Shown: positions 27,104 through 37,225, counted from the first letter of the stretch. The stretch is 64,000 nt of DNA from DATBLE01 sp963719325 (GCA_963719325.1 CAVRBW010000018.1:12450-76449); one strand, 5' to 3'. Numbers and translations are program-made. Notes: generated by a model from the letters alone, not told the origin.

Positions 27104-30100
27104 CCTACCGCCGCCGGATCTGCCGGCGTGTACGCCAGGTTCGGACCCAGCCAGCGCTCGGCCTCCTCGAGGGCGATGCCCTTGCGGCGTGCGTAGTCGA
27201 CGACCTGGTCGCGCGCGATCCGCCCGACCGCGAAATAGCGCGCTTCCGGGTGGCCGAAATAGATGCCGCTGACGCTCGCCGCGGGAATGGTCGCGTAGGT
27301 CTCGGTCAGCTCGAGGCCGGCTTCAGCGGCCCCCAGGAGCTCGAACAGCTTGGCCTTCTCGCTGTGATCCGGGGCCGCCGGATACCCGAAGGCAGGCCGG
27401 ATGCCGCGGTAGCGCTCTGCGACCAGGTCGTCGTTCGACAGCTGTTCGTCGTGCGCGTACCAGGCGCGCCGAGCTTCGGCATGGAGGTGCTCTGCGAACG
27501 CCTCCGCCAGCCTGTCGGCGAGGGCCTTGACCATGATCGCCCGGTAGTCGTCGTGTTCCGCCTGGAATCGAGCAGCAAGCTCGTCTGCACCGTGGATCCC
27601 CGTAGCGAAGGCGCCGAGCGCGTCGCCATGCGGAGCGACGTAGTCGGCGAGACAGCGGTTCGGCCGCTGGTCACCGTAATCGGTCTGCTGGCGCAGGAAG
27701 CAGAACCGCATGCCCTCGCGGAGGACGACGTCGTCGCCGTCCGGTCCGGCCGGCCAGAAGCCGTAGATCCCACGGGCGTGCAAGGAGCCCTCGCCGACCA
27801 CCTCGTCGAGAAGGGCGAGGGCATCGTCGTACAGCTCGCGGGCCTCCGGTCGTTCGAGGATCGCAGGAAACTTGCCCTTCAGCTCCCACGCGTGGAAGAA
27901 GAACTGCCAGTCGATGAACCCGCACAAGACCTGCAGGTCGGGCTCGGCGAGTCGGGTTCCGACGAACGGCGGCGGCTGCACGTCGTCGAAGGACACCCGC
28001 TGGGGGTTAGCCCGCGCAGCGGCGATCGTCAAGAGCGGCTTGCGGTCGCGAGCGGCATGCTGCTCACGGAGCCGCTCGTGCAGCTCCTGGTTCTCGAGCT
28101 CGAATGGACCGGCACGCACCGGATCGAGGAGGCTCGACACCGTGGCGACGACCCGGGACGCGTCGAGCACGTACACGGTCGGTCGCGAGTATTCGGGAGC
28201 GATCCGCACCGCGGTGTGCTGCTTCGAGGTCGTCGCACCCCCGATCAGGAGCGGCAGATCGAGGCCTCGCCGCTCCATCTCCTTCGCGACGTTGACCATC
28301 TCATCCAGCGAAGGCGTGATCAGGCCGGAGAGGCCCACGATGTCGGCGCCCTCCTCGATCGCTGTGTCGAGAATCCGATCGGCCGGCACCATCACGCCGA
28401 GGTCGACGATCTCGTAGTTGTTGCACCCGAGCACCACGCCCACGATGTTCTTCCCGATGTCGTGGACGTCGCCCTTCACGGTCGCGAGCACCACCCGTCC
28501 CTGGGCCTTGCTGGCTCCCTCGGCGCGATCCTCCTCCATGAAGGGCTCGAGGTAGGCAACCGCACGCTTCATCGCCCGGGCGCTCTTCACCACCTGCGGA
28601 AGGAACATCCGCCCGGAGCCGAAGAGGTCGCCGACAACCTTCATCCCGTCCATCAGCGGCCCCTCGATCACGTCGAGAGGGCGAGAGTACCCCTGCCGCG
28701 CCTCTTCGACGTCGTCCTCGATGTGCTCGACGATCCCGTGCACCAGCGCATACGAGAGGCGCTCCCGCACGGGTGCCTCGCGCCACGCGAGGTCGACCTC
28801 GCGTCTGGTGCCCTCGCCGGACACCTTGCCTGCGTGCTCGACAAGTCGTTCGGTTGCGTCCGGGCGACGGTCGAAGAGCACGTCCTCGACCCGCTCCAGC
28901 AGCTCGGGCTCGATGTCCTCGTACACGGCGAGCTGGCCTGCGTTCACGATTCCGAAGTCGAGGCCTGCCTTGATCGCGTGGTACAGGAACGACGAGTGCA
29001 TCGCCTCCCGGACGACGTCGTTACCACGGAACGAGAACGAGAGGTTGGAGATCCCCCCCGAGGTGCGGACGCCGGGGCAACGCTTCTTGATCCGGGGCAG
29101 GGCGTCGATGAAGGCCTTGGCATAGCTCGAGTGCTCTTCGATCCCGGTCGCAACCGCGAGCACGTTCGGATCGAAGATGATGTCCTCGGGAGCGAAGCCC
29201 GCCTGCTCGACGAGCAACCGGTAGGCCCGTTCGCAGATCTCCACCTTGCGCTCGGTGGTGTCCGCCTGGCCCTGCTCGTCGAACGCCATCACGAGAGCCG
29301 CAGCCCCGAGCCGCCGGATCGCGCGCGCCTGCTCCAGGAATTGCTGCTCTCCCTCCTTGAGGCTGATCGAGTTGGCGATCCCCTTTCCCTGCAGGCACTT
29401 CAGCCCGGCCTCCAGGACCGAGAAGCGCGAGCTGTCGACCATGATCGGCAGTCGGGCGATCTCCGGGTCGGTCGCGACCACGTTCAGGAAGCTCGTCATC
29501 GCCTCCTCGGACTCGAGCAGGTCGGCGTCCATGTTCACGTCGAGCACGTTTGCGCCGCCTCGAACCTGATCGAGCGCGACGGCGACCGCGCCGGTGTAGT
29601 CGCCGGCTTCGACCAGCCGGCGAAACCGAGCCGACCCCGTCACGTTCGTCCGTTCGCCGATCATCGCAAAGCCTGTGTCCGGGCCGATCTCGAACGGCTC
29701 GAGGCCGCTGAACCGCGGCCGGCGTTCCACCTTCGGAATCGCCCTCGGAGTGTGACCATGAACGAGCGCGGCGATCGCCTCGACGTGCGCCGGCGTCGTG
29801 CCGCAGCAGCCGCCGACGACGTTGACGAGGCCGGACTGGGCGAACTCGGCGAGATAGCGGCTCGTATCGGCCGGCAGCTCGTCGTGCTCCCCGAAGGCGT
29901 TCGGCAGGCCCGCATTCGGATGGCAAGAGACGTAGGTCGTCGCGAGTCGGGCCAGGGACTCGACGTACGGGCGCATCTGCGCCGCGCCGAGCGAGCAGTT
30001 GACGCCGACGATCAGCGGCTCGGCGTGCTCGATGGACGTCCAAAATGCCTCCACCGTCTGCCCTGACAGGTTCCGCCCGCTGATGTCGATCGCGGTGAAG

Positions 30101-30705
30101 GAGATCCACCGCGGCAGGTCCGGTGCGACGTCGAGCGCTGCGGCGATCGCCGCCTTCGCGTTCAGCGTGTCGAAGACGGTTTCGACGAGCAGGACGTCGA
30201 CGCCGCCCTCGGCGAGTGCGGTGATCTGCTCCGCGTAGGCGTCGCGCACCTGATCGAACGTGGCCGAGCGGAAGCCGGCGTCCTCGACTTTCGGCGAGAC
30301 GGACAGGGAGACGTTGAGCGGCCCGACAGAGCCGGCGACGAAGCCGCCAGCCTCGTCGGCCGCCCGCCGGGCAAGCCGTGCTCCCTCCCGGCTCATCTCG
30401 GCCGCGTACTCCTCGAGCGCGTAGTCGGCCTGGCCGATGCGGGTCGCGGTGAAGGTGTTCGTGGTCGCGATGTCCGCCCCGGCAGCGAAGTACCGACGGT
30501 GGATGTCGAGGACGACCTCGGGCTGGGTCAGGTTGAGCAGGTCGGGATCGCCGGCGACGTCCCTCGCGTGGTCGCGGAAGCGCTCGGCACGGTACGCGTC
30601 CTCACCGCGGACGTCGCGCTGGATCAGCACGCCCCACGACCCGTCGAGCAGCACGATCCGCTCGTCCAGAAGTTTCCTCAGCTGTTCCAACGCGGTGGAA
30701 CCCAT
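27100..30705 (-). CDS. metH: cobalamin-dependent methionine synthase
   Basis: Transfers a methyl group from methyltetrahydrofolate through cobalamin to homocysteine; 1201 residues. All four modules are present: homocysteine-binding barrel with zinc Cys (GVNCSLG and VVGGCCGTTP), pterin-binding barrel (GERTNVTGSARFR), cap plus B12-binding domain with DVHDIGKNIVG at about residue 745, and the AdoMet reactivation domain with RPAFGYP near 1101. The ATG at 30705 gives the natural N-terminus; an ATG at 30741 would add 12 residues, but that stretch is part of a dispersed repeat. No cobalamin or SAM riboswitch was recognised upstream. Confidence 0.96.
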   Translation of the reverse strand: MGSTALEQLRKLLDERIVLLDGSWGVLIQRDVRGEDAYRAERFRDHARDVAGDPDLLNLTQPEVVLDIHRRYFAAGADIATTNTFTATRIGQADYALEEYAAEMSREGARLARRAADEAGGFVAGSVGPLNVSLSVSPKVEDAGFRSATFDQVRDAYAEQITALAEGGVDVLLVETVFDTLNAKAAIAAALDVAPDLPRWISFTAIDISGRNLSGQTVEAFWTSIEHAEPLIVGVNCSLGAAQMRPYVESLARLATTYVSCHPNAGLPNAFGEHDELPADTSRYLAEFAQSGLVNVVGGCCGTTPAHVEAIAALVHGHTPRAIPKVERRPRFSGLEPFEIGPDTGFAMIGERTNVTGSARFRRLVEAGDYTGAVAVALDQVRGGANVLDVNMDADLLESEEAMTSFLNVVATDPEIARLPIMVDSSRFSVLEAGLKCLQGKGIANSISLKEGEQQFLEQARAIRRLGAAALVMAFDEQGQADTTERKVEICERAYRLLVEQAGFAPEDIIFDPNVLAVATGIEEHSSYAKAFIDALPRIKKRCPGVRTSGGISNLSFSFRGNDVVREAMHSSFLYHAIKAGLDFGIVNAGQLAVYEDIEPELLERVEDVLFDRRPDATERLVEHAGKVSGEGTRREVDLAWREAPVRERLSYALVHGIVEHIEDDVEEARQGYSRPLDVIEGPLMDGMKVVGDLFGSGRMFLPQVVKSARAMKRAVAYLEPFMEEDRAEGASKAQGRVVLATVKGDVHDIGKNIVGVVLGCNNYEIVDLGVMVPADRILDTAIEEGADIVGLSGLITPSLDEMVNVAKEMERRGLDLPLLIGGATTSKQHTAVRIAPEYSRPTVYVLDASRVVATVSSLLDPVRAGPFELENQELHERLREQHAARDRKPLLTIAAARANPQRVSFDDVQPPPFVGTRLAEPDLQVLCGFIDWQFFFHAWELKGKFPAILERPEARELYDDALALLDEVVGEGSLHARGIYGFWPAGPDGDDVVLREGMRFCFLRQQTDYGDQRPNRCLADYVAPHGDALGAFATGIHGADELAARFQAEHDDYRAIMVKALADRLAEAFAEHLHAEARRAWYAHDEQLSNDDLVAERYRGIRPAFGYPAAPDHSEKAKLFELLGAAEAGLELTETYATIPAASVSGIYFGHPEARYFAVGRIARDQVVDYARRKGIALEEAERWLGPNLAYTPADPAAVG

Positions 30706-30862
30706 GGTTCCCCCGCGGGCCCCCTCCTTCTTCACCGTCATTCCCTAACGGTAGCGGGCCTCCCTCCGGGCAAACTCACCGCAGCGTCGACGGGCAAGGC
30801 CCGCCGACGCGCGACCAGCGTGGGCCCGCTCCGGCCGCCGACCATAGCCTTCAGAGAAGACG
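30705..30862 (-). repeat. 160-nt dispersed element, copy 1 (upstream of metH)
   Basis: The segment matches 63830-64000 over most of its length in the same orientation: a GGTTCCCCCGCGG half palindrome, CCCCCTCCTTCTTC, a hairpin with arms GCGTCG-A-CGGGC / GCCCG-C-CGACGC, then GTGGGCCCGCTCCGGCCG. In the second copy the hairpin arms read GTGTCG/CGACAC, so pairing is preserved by a compensating change. It fills the gap between atpC and metH and would be the metH leader. Confidence 0.65.
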
Positions 30863-30863
30863 C

Positions 30864-31337
30864 TCAGAGGTGTTCTGGGCCGGCGGCGGTGCGGGGGCGG
30901 AAGCCGGCCTCTCCGCCGCTCGTGACCGCGATCTGGTTCTCCGCGTGCCTGACCCGCTGCTCGAGCTGCCAGCGGTCGGCTTCCGACTCACCGGCTTCGA
31001 CCCGAGCGAGCTCGGCCTGTGCCGCTGCGAGCTGCTCCTGCGCACGAGTGGCGTCGATGTCGTCCACGTCGACGGCGTCGTCGACGAGCGCGAGCGCCCG
31101 GTCCTGCTCGACCTTGAAGAATCCCGGGCCGGTCGCAAACTCGCGGACGTCCTGCCCTCGTCGAACATGCACGCGCGTCGAACCCGCCTTGAGCATCGCC
31201 ACCAGCGGGGCGTGACGCGCGAGGATGCCGATCTCGCCGTCCGCACCCGGAACGATCAGCATCTCCGCTTCGCCCTCGAACGCCGAGCCCTCCGGCGTAA
31301 CCAGCGAGACCTCGAAGGTGCTGACTCCCTCGGCCAC
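30864..31337 (-). CDS. atpC: ATP synthase epsilon subunit
   Basis: Central-stalk regulatory subunit of F1, 157 residues. Beta-sandwich domain (VSTFEVSLVTPEGSAFEGEA, then DGEIGILARHAPLVAMLKAG) followed by the two-helix C-terminal domain (ATRAQEQLAAAQAELARV), with a somewhat longer tail than usual. The GTG at 31337 is taken because the conserved fold starts there and it lies 10 bases past the atpD stop. It forms an isolated atpD-atpC pair, 14.7 kb from the other subunit genes. Confidence 0.94.
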   Translation of the reverse strand: MAEGVSTFEVSLVTPEGSAFEGEAEMLIVPGADGEIGILARHAPLVAMLKAGSTRVHVRRGQDVREFATGPGFFKVEQDRALALVDDAVDVDDIDATRAQEQLAAAQAELARVEAGESEADRWQLEQRVRHAENQIAVTSGGEAGFRPRTAAGPEHL

Positions 31338-31347
31338 GGTCCTACCG

Positions 31348-32766
31348 CTAGGCGGCGGCGGGCTCGGCCTCGCGCCCGCTCTGAACGGCTTCCTCGATCG
31401 TCCCGACCATGTAGAACGCCTGCTCGGACAGGTCGTCGTGCCTGCCGTCGAGGATCTCCGCGAACCCCTTGACGGTGTCCTCGAGCTTGACGTACGAGCC
31501 GGGCCGCCCGGTGAACGCCTCGGCGACGAACATCGGCTGCGAGAAGAAGCGCTCGATCTTGCGCGCGCGCTGCACGACCAGCTTGTCCTCGTCCGAGAGC
31601 TCGTCCATGCCGAGGATCGCGATGATGTCCTGGAGGTCCTTGTAGCGCTGCAGCACCTCTTGCACGCGCGTCGCCGTCTCGTAGTGCTCCTGTCCGACGA
31701 CGCCCGGCTGGAGCGCGCGCGAGTTCGAGTCGAGCGGGTCGATCGCGGGATAGATCCCCTTCTCGGAGATCGCCCGGGACAGGACGATGAACGCATCCAG
31801 ATGGGCGAACGTGTTCGCCGGCGCGGGGTCGGTGAGGTCGTCGGCGGGAACGTAGATCGCCTGCACGGACGTGACCGACCCGACCCGGGTCGAGGTGATC
31901 CGCTCCTGCAGCTGGCCCATCTCCGTCGCCAGCGTCGGCTGGTACCCGACCGCGCTCGGCATCCGCCCGAGCAGCGCCGACACCTCGGAGCCCGCCTGGA
32001 CGAAGCGAAAGATGTTGTCGATGAAGAAGAGGACGTCCTGGCCCTCGTCGCGGAAGTATTCCGCCATGGTCAGGCCCGAGAGGCCGACGCGCAGTCGCGC
32101 GCCCGGCGGCTCGTTCATCTGTCCGTAGACCAGGGCGACGCGGTCGATGACGCCGGACTCGGTCATCTCGAGCCAGAGGTCGTTGCCTTCTCGGGTGCGC
32201 TCGCCGACCCCGGCAAACACCGAGACGCCGCCGTGCTGCTCGGCGACATTGTGGATCAGCTCCTGGATCAGCACCGTCTTGCCGAGCCCGGCGCCGCCGA
32301 AGAGGCCGATCTTGCCGCCGCGCACGAAGGGCGCAATCAGGTCGATGACCTTGATCCCGGTCTCGAAGATCTCCGCCTTGGGCGACAGGTCTCGGAACGC
32401 GGGCGGGTCGCGGTGGATCGGCCAGCGCTCGCCCTCGGCCGGATCCTTCTGGTCGACCGGGTCGCCGAGCACGTTCCACAGGCGCCCGAGCGTCACCTTG
32501 CCGACCGGAACGCTGATCGGCCCCCCCGTGTCGACGACGTCGACCCCGCGGGGCAGTCCGTCGGTGGAATCCATGGCGACCGCGCGGACGCGGTCGTCAC
32601 CCAGGTGCTGCTGAACCTCGGCGATCAGGTCGATCGCAGACGCCCCCTCATCACCCGGCACGCTGATCCGAAGAGCGTTGTTGATCGCGGGCAACGAGCC
32701 CGTGAAGACCGCGTCGATGACGACGCCTTTGACCTCGACCACCTTGCCCACGTTCTGGTTAGCCAT
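31348..32766 (-). CDS. atpD: ATP synthase beta subunit
   Basis: Catalytic F1 subunit, 472 residues. Walker A LFGGAGLGKTVLIQEL near residues 155-170, the catalytic Glu in AGVGERTREGNDLW, Walker B-type DVLFFIDNIFRFVQAG, and ALLGRMPSAVGYQPTLA. The start ATG 32766 has AGGAG about 7 nt upstream. Normally atpD follows atpG within a few bases; here the upstream neighbour is a divergent gene, so expression must come from a promoter in the 132-base gap 32767-32898. A TAGACT box at about 32835 on the coding strand is a weak candidate -10 site. Confidence 0.97.
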   Translation of the reverse strand: MANQNVGKVVEVKGVVIDAVFTGSLPAINNALRISVPGDEGASAIDLIAEVQQHLGDDRVRAVAMDSTDGLPRGVDVVDTGGPISVPVGKVTLGRLWNVLGDPVDQKDPAEGERWPIHRDPPAFRDLSPKAEIFETGIKVIDLIAPFVRGGKIGLFGGAGLGKTVLIQELIHNVAEQHGGVSVFAGVGERTREGNDLWLEMTESGVIDRVALVYGQMNEPPGARLRVGLSGLTMAEYFRDEGQDVLFFIDNIFRFVQAGSEVSALLGRMPSAVGYQPTLATEMGQLQERITSTRVGSVTSVQAIYVPADDLTDPAPANTFAHLDAFIVLSRAISEKGIYPAIDPLDSNSRALQPGVVGQEHYETATRVQEVLQRYKDLQDIIAILGMDELSDEDKLVVQRARKIERFFSQPMFVAEAFTGRPGSYVKLEDTVKGFAEILDGRHDDLSEQAFYMVGTIEEAVQSGREAEPAAA

Positions 32767-32898
32767 CAGACTCCTGAAGAGGGGGTTGCACTGATACGAG
32801 CCTCGAGCAGGCGCGAGGCCCAAACGCCCGGCGAGTCTATCGCGCCGCCCAGGCCGAGTGCTAACCAGAGCGGTCGTCCCGACGTCTAAGCATTCAGG

Positions 32899-33450
32899 AT
32901 GTGGATGCGCCCGATCCCGGCGGATGAATGCGTGCGCGCCTGCGAGTGGCTCTCGCTGCGCCTGGACGCGCAGCTGTCCGATTTCGAGTTGCTGCTCTTG
33001 GACACCCATCTCGCCCAATGCGGGGAATGCCGCGCATTCGCAGGAGGCGTGACCGCATTCACCGAAGCGCTCCGGGCCGCCCCGCTGGAAGAAAGCTCGC
33101 TCGAGTTCGAGTTCCCGCGCCGGCGCGCGGTGCGAATGCTGGGTCTGCGCGCCGTCTCCGCGGCCGCGATCGCAGCGGTCTTCGGGCTGAGCGGACTGGT
33201 CAGCCTGGAGCTCTCGGACCGGAAGGCCCCGAGCGCCGCGGTGCGCTTCGATCCGGCGGTGATCGGGCTCAAGGAGCGCCAGCTCCAGGAGCTCGACAAC
33301 GCCGGCCGGCGTGGAGCACGGGCGATCGCGCCTGGTCTGGCGGCCGCCGAGAAGGTGACGTTCGGCAAGGTGGTCGCTCCCGGGCCCCGGAGCTCCGGTC
33401 GTCGAGCGACCGGGACGATTTCCCCCCAAACCGTTACCCCAAACAGCTGA
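32899..33450 (+). CDS. zinc-finger (zf-HC2-like) membrane protein, possible anti-sigma factor
   Basis: 183 residues. The N-terminal part has the pattern of anti-sigma zinc fingers (CVRACEWLSLRLDAQLSDFE, then HLAQCGECRAFAGG with His-x3-Cys-x2-Cys), a single transmembrane helix follows (VSAAAIAAVFGLSGLVSL, about 93-110), and the extracellular tail is short and basic. The topology fits a ZAS-type anti-sigma factor, but no sigma factor gene adjoins it. It is divergent from atpD and stands at the left end of the block that separates atpD from atpG. Confidence 0.65.
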   Translation: MWMRPIPADECVRACEWLSLRLDAQLSDFELLLLDTHLAQCGECRAFAGGVTAFTEALRAAPLEESSLEFEFPRRRAVRMLGLRAVSAAAIAAVFGLSGLVSLELSDRKAPSAAVRFDPAVIGLKERQLQELDNAGRRGARAIAPGLAAAEKVTFGKVVAPGPRSSGRRATGTISPQTVTPNS

Positions 33451-33637
33451 GGAGGTAGAGGCCTGGACGAGAACGAGGGGCAACACGTCGAGGTAGCTGC
33501 CCGGCAGGAATGCGGCAGCGTAATTCCCACGCAGATCGGTTACGATCGGCCTTCCTCGGCGCCGGACCGTTCGTGAATTCCGTACGGCGCTCCAGAAGGA
33601 CGAGAATCACAAAACGAAGGAGAGAGGAAGAGGACGA

Positions 33638-35266
33638 ATGCGAAAACGCTCGATTATGTGGGCCGGGCTTGTGGGGCTGCTTGCAGCCATCGTGGTTGGC
33701 TCTTCAGCCGCCGCGACCGGCAAGTTCGGCACCGCGCACAAGGCAGGGGTGTTCCGGCTTGCGACCGGCGCTGAGCCGCCGTCGCTCGACCCGGGCCTTG
33801 CGACCGACACGACGTCGGGCAGCATCCTGCTGAACATCTACGACCCGCTGATCAAGCTCGGACCGGGACCGGCGCTCAAGGCTGAGCCTTCCGCCGCGTC
33901 GAGCTGGACGGTCAAGGGCTCCACGGTCACGCTCAACCTCCGCAAGGACGTGCGGTGGACGAACGGTCAGCCCGTCGTCGCGCAGGACTACGTGTACGGC
34001 TGGCTGCGGACGATCTCACCGGAGCTCGGCGCCGACTACGCGTACCAGTTCTTCGGCATCAAGGGCGCCGAGGCCTACAACGGCTGCGACCCGGCCAAGG
34101 CGAACTGCAACGCGCTCAAGGCAGCGGTCGGGATCAAGGCGATCGGGAAGTACCAGCTGCAGGTCACGCTGACCTCGCCGCAGCCCTGGTTCATCCAGCA
34201 GCTGTCGCACCACTCGTTCCTGCCGACCTACAAGCCGGCGGTGGACAAGTACGGCGCCAAGTACACCGAGGCCAGCAACATCGTCACCGACGGTCCGTTC
34301 AAGCTCGCCTCCTGGAAGCACGACGCGTCGCTCACGCTGGTCAAGAACACGAAGTGGCGCAACGCGGCGAGCATCAAGCTGAACCGGGTCGAGATGCCGA
34401 TCATCACGAACGGCACGACGACGGCGAACGCGTTCGACGCCGGCAACGTCGATGCCACCGACACCGGTCCGCCGCCGGAGCTGATCCCGAAGTACCAGAA
34501 GACGCCGTACTGGAACGTCTGGCCAGCTCTGGGCACCTACTACTACGGGTTCAACGTCAAGAACATCGCCGACGTGAACCAGCGCCGGGCGATGGCGTTC
34601 TCGATCGACCGCAAGGCGATCATCAAGTACATCACCCGCGCAGGCCAGGTGCCCGCCAAGGGCTTCACCCCGCGGGGGATCGCAGGCGGCCCGACGATCG
34701 ACAAGAACAGCTTCATGCCGTCGGTCCACAAGACGGACCAGGCGAAGGCGTTCATGGCCAAGGTGGCGAGCCCGAAGAAGGACATCAAGCTGTACATCAA
34801 CAACTCGCCCGGGCACATCAACATCGCCACGGCGATCCAGGCGTTCTGGCAGAAGGATCTCGGCCTGAACGTCTCGATCAAGGTCCAGGAGTGGAAGCAG
34901 TACCTCGAGTTCCTCGGGCCTCCGCCGAACTCGGACGTCGACGTCTACCGCCTCGGGTGGATCTACGACTACCCGGACGCCTACAACGGGCTCTCGCTCT
35001 GGACGTGCGACTCCGGCAACAACAACACCAACTGGTGCAACAAGAAGTTCGACAGCCTGGTCGACCAGGCAGTGAAGACGCCGAACTTCGACAAGCGCGT
35101 CGCGCTGTACCAGCAGGCTGAGAACATCCTCACCGGCCCGACCGGCGACCTGCCGATCATGCCGATCTACTGGTACACGTTCACCTCCTTGGTGAAGAAG
35201 AACGTCCACGGGTTCCTGATTGCCCCGCAGGGCATCTACGACCTGTCGAAGGTGTCGGTCTCGTAA
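33638..35266 (+). CDS. ABC transporter substrate-binding protein, oligopeptide/dipeptide family
   Basis: Extracellular solute-binding protein family 5 (OppA/DppA-like), 542 residues, with a signal peptide (RSIMWAGLVGLLAAIVVG, then SSAAATG). Blocks: EPPSLDPGLATDTTSGSIL near the mature start, TLNLRKDVRWTNGQPVVAQD, NIVTDGPFKLASWKHD and the C-terminal VDVYRLGWIYDYPDAYN. No clear lipobox Cys, so anchoring is uncertain. The ATG has a strong site GGAAGAGG. First gene of a five-gene transporter; ligand probably a peptide but not certain. Confidence 0.93.
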   Translation: MRKRSIMWAGLVGLLAAIVVGSSAAATGKFGTAHKAGVFRLATGAEPPSLDPGLATDTTSGSILLNIYDPLIKLGPGPALKAEPSAASSWTVKGSTVTLNLRKDVRWTNGQPVVAQDYVYGWLRTISPELGADYAYQFFGIKGAEAYNGCDPAKANCNALKAAVGIKAIGKYQLQVTLTSPQPWFIQQLSHHSFLPTYKPAVDKYGAKYTEASNIVTDGPFKLASWKHDASLTLVKNTKWRNAASIKLNRVEMPIITNGTTTANAFDAGNVDATDTGPPPELIPKYQKTPYWNVWPALGTYYYGFNVKNIADVNQRRAMAFSIDRKAIIKYITRAGQVPAKGFTPRGIAGGPTIDKNSFMPSVHKTDQAKAFMAKVASPKKDIKLYINNSPGHINIATAIQAFWQKDLGLNVSIKVQEWKQYLEFLGPPPNSDVDVYRLGWIYDYPDAYNGLSLWTCDSGNNNTNWCNKKFDSLVDQAVKTPNFDKRVALYQQAENILTGPTGDLPIMPIYWYTFTSLVKKNVHGFLIAPQGIYDLSKVSVS

Positions 35267-35358
35267 CCCTCACCTCGTGCAGCGGGCAGGCAGGGCGCCT
35301 CGAGCGCCCTGCCTACCGCTAATCGGCCTGGAAAGACCCCGACAACAACTGGACATCA

Positions 35359-36294
35359 ATGCTCAAGTTCATCGTCAGGCGGGCAATGTGGACGATCCCG
35401 GTGATCCTGCTGGTCGTCCTGATGACGTTCCTGATGATGCGGCAGATCAAGGGCAACCCGTTCCGCACGACCGAGCGGGCGGTTCCCGCGTCGATTCAGC
35501 GGAACCTCGAGCGGAAGTACCACCTCGACCAGCCCTGGTACATCCAGTACGCGTACTACGTGAAGGGCGTCGCCACGTTCGACCTCGGCCCGTCGCTCGT
35601 CCAGCGGAATCAGACCGTGAACGACGTGATCAAGGAGCACTTCCCGGTGTCGATGAAGCTTGGAGGGTTGGCGATGCTCTGGGCGATCGTGCTCGGGATC
35701 CCGCTGGGCGTCATCTCGGCGCTCAAGCAGAACTCGTTCACCGACTACGCGACGATGGCCTTCGTCAACACCGGCTACGCCTTGCCGAACTTCCTCGTCT
35801 CGACCATGCTCATCTACTTCTTCGCCGTGAAATGGAGGGGCTGGACCGGCTTACCGACGAACGGCGTCGAGAGCTGGAATGCCTGGATCTTGCCGGCGAT
35901 TGCCCTCGGCCACGCACCGATGACCGTCTTCGCGCGAATCGTGCGAGGCTCGATGCTGGAGACCCTGCAGCAGGACTACATCCGTACCGCGAAGGCGAAG
36001 GGTCTGCGCTGGCGGCGGGTGGTGGGCCTGCACGTGCTCCGCAACTCGCTCATCCCGGCGATCACCGCCGCCGCTCCGCTGCTCGGCTTCCTGATCACCG
36101 GCTCCTTCATCGTCGAGTCGATCTTCGGCATTCCCGGCATCGGCCGGTACTTCGTGATCTCGGTAACCGGGCGTGACTATTCCGTGACGTTAGGGATCAC
36201 GGTCATGCTCTCCGCGATCATCATCGTCGCCAACATGGTCGTCGACATCCTCTACGGCTACCTCGACCCGCGCACCAGGGACGCGCGAGCATGA
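35359..36294 (+). CDS. ABC transporter permease, DppB/OppB type
   Basis: Membrane subunit of the peptide-type importer, 311 residues, six predicted membrane helices. N-terminal LKFIVRRAMWTIPVILLVV and the EAA loop DYIRTAKAKGLRWRRVVGLH that contacts the ATPase, then ESIFGIPGIGRYFV are typical. It overlaps the next permease by four bases (ATGA). It is paralogous to the lone permease at 46501, sharing R-N-x-E-R-[KR] and D-[QK]-P-W-Y near residues 48-60. Confidence 0.94.
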   Translation: MLKFIVRRAMWTIPVILLVVLMTFLMMRQIKGNPFRTTERAVPASIQRNLERKYHLDQPWYIQYAYYVKGVATFDLGPSLVQRNQTVNDVIKEHFPVSMKLGGLAMLWAIVLGIPLGVISALKQNSFTDYATMAFVNTGYALPNFLVSTMLIYFFAVKWRGWTGLPTNGVESWNAWILPAIALGHAPMTVFARIVRGSMLETLQQDYIRTAKAKGLRWRRVVGLHVLRNSLIPAITAAAPLLGFLITGSFIVESIFGIPGIGRYFVISVTGRDYSVTLGITVMLSAIIIVANMVVDILYGYLDPRTRDARA

Positions 36295-37225
36295 TCACCG
36301 ACCGCCGGCAGGAGTTCGAGGCGACGCTGACCCGCACTGCGGAGACACGTGGCCGCGAAGCGGGCGCCGCCCTTCAGCGTGCGTCGCTCTGGCGCGACGC
36401 GGTTCACCGGTTCACGAGAAACCGGGCCGCAGTGGTCGCCGCGATCGCCTTCCTCGTCATGCTCGGCTTCGTCTGGATCACGCCGTGGATCAGCTCCGAG
36501 GACCCGTACGCGGTCGACTTCACGAGGCAGTACGCCCCGCTCAGCTGGGCCCACCCGTTCGGAGCCGATCAGTTCGGCCGCGACCTGCTCGTCCGCGTCG
36601 CGCTGGGCGGGCGCGTCTCGGTCGAGATCGGATTCGCAGCCACGCTCGCGATCATGGGCGTCGGGATCATGTACGGCGCGATCTCCGGCTTCGCCGGCGG
36701 CTGGGTCGACAACGCGATGATGCGCTTCCTCGACGCACTCTACGGCCTGCCCTACCTCCCCTTCGCGATCCTCACGCTGGCGATCTTCGGAATCGTCAAC
36801 TTCTGGACGATGGTCGTCGCGCTGACCGTCGCCTCGTGGTTCACGACGGCACGAGTGATGCGCGGGCAGATCATCACGCTCAAACAGAACGACTACGTGC
36901 GGGCGGCGCATGCCCTCGGCGCCCGCTGGTACCGCGTCCTGTTCAGGCACCTCCTGCCGAACACCCTCGGCGTGATCATTGTGTTCGTCTTCCTCGAGCT
37001 GCCCGGTGTCGTCCTCGGCGAGGCGTTCCTCTCCTTCATCGGACTCGGGATCAACCCGCCGAAGGCATCGTGGGGCTCGCTTGCCCAGGACGGATACGTC
37101 TCGTACGAGACGCACCCCTTCATCATCGCCGCCCCCAGCCTGGCGATCGCCTGGCTGATCCTGAGCGCCTTCTTCGTCGCCGACGGCCTCCGCGACGCAC
37201 TCGACCCGCGGTCGACGGAGACGTA

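Noticed and set aside
27250..30066. 938-residue plus-strand frame
   Set aside because: Antisense to metH, which has every expected motif; composition is that of a shadow frame.
30742..30862. SAM or cobalamin riboswitch upstream of metH
   Set aside because: No match to the remembered cores, and the same element occurs at 63830 away from any such gene.
32856..32864. GAGTGCTAA, half of a CIRCE (HrcA) operator, before atpD
   Set aside because: The matching half TTAGCACTC is missing at the required 9-base spacing.
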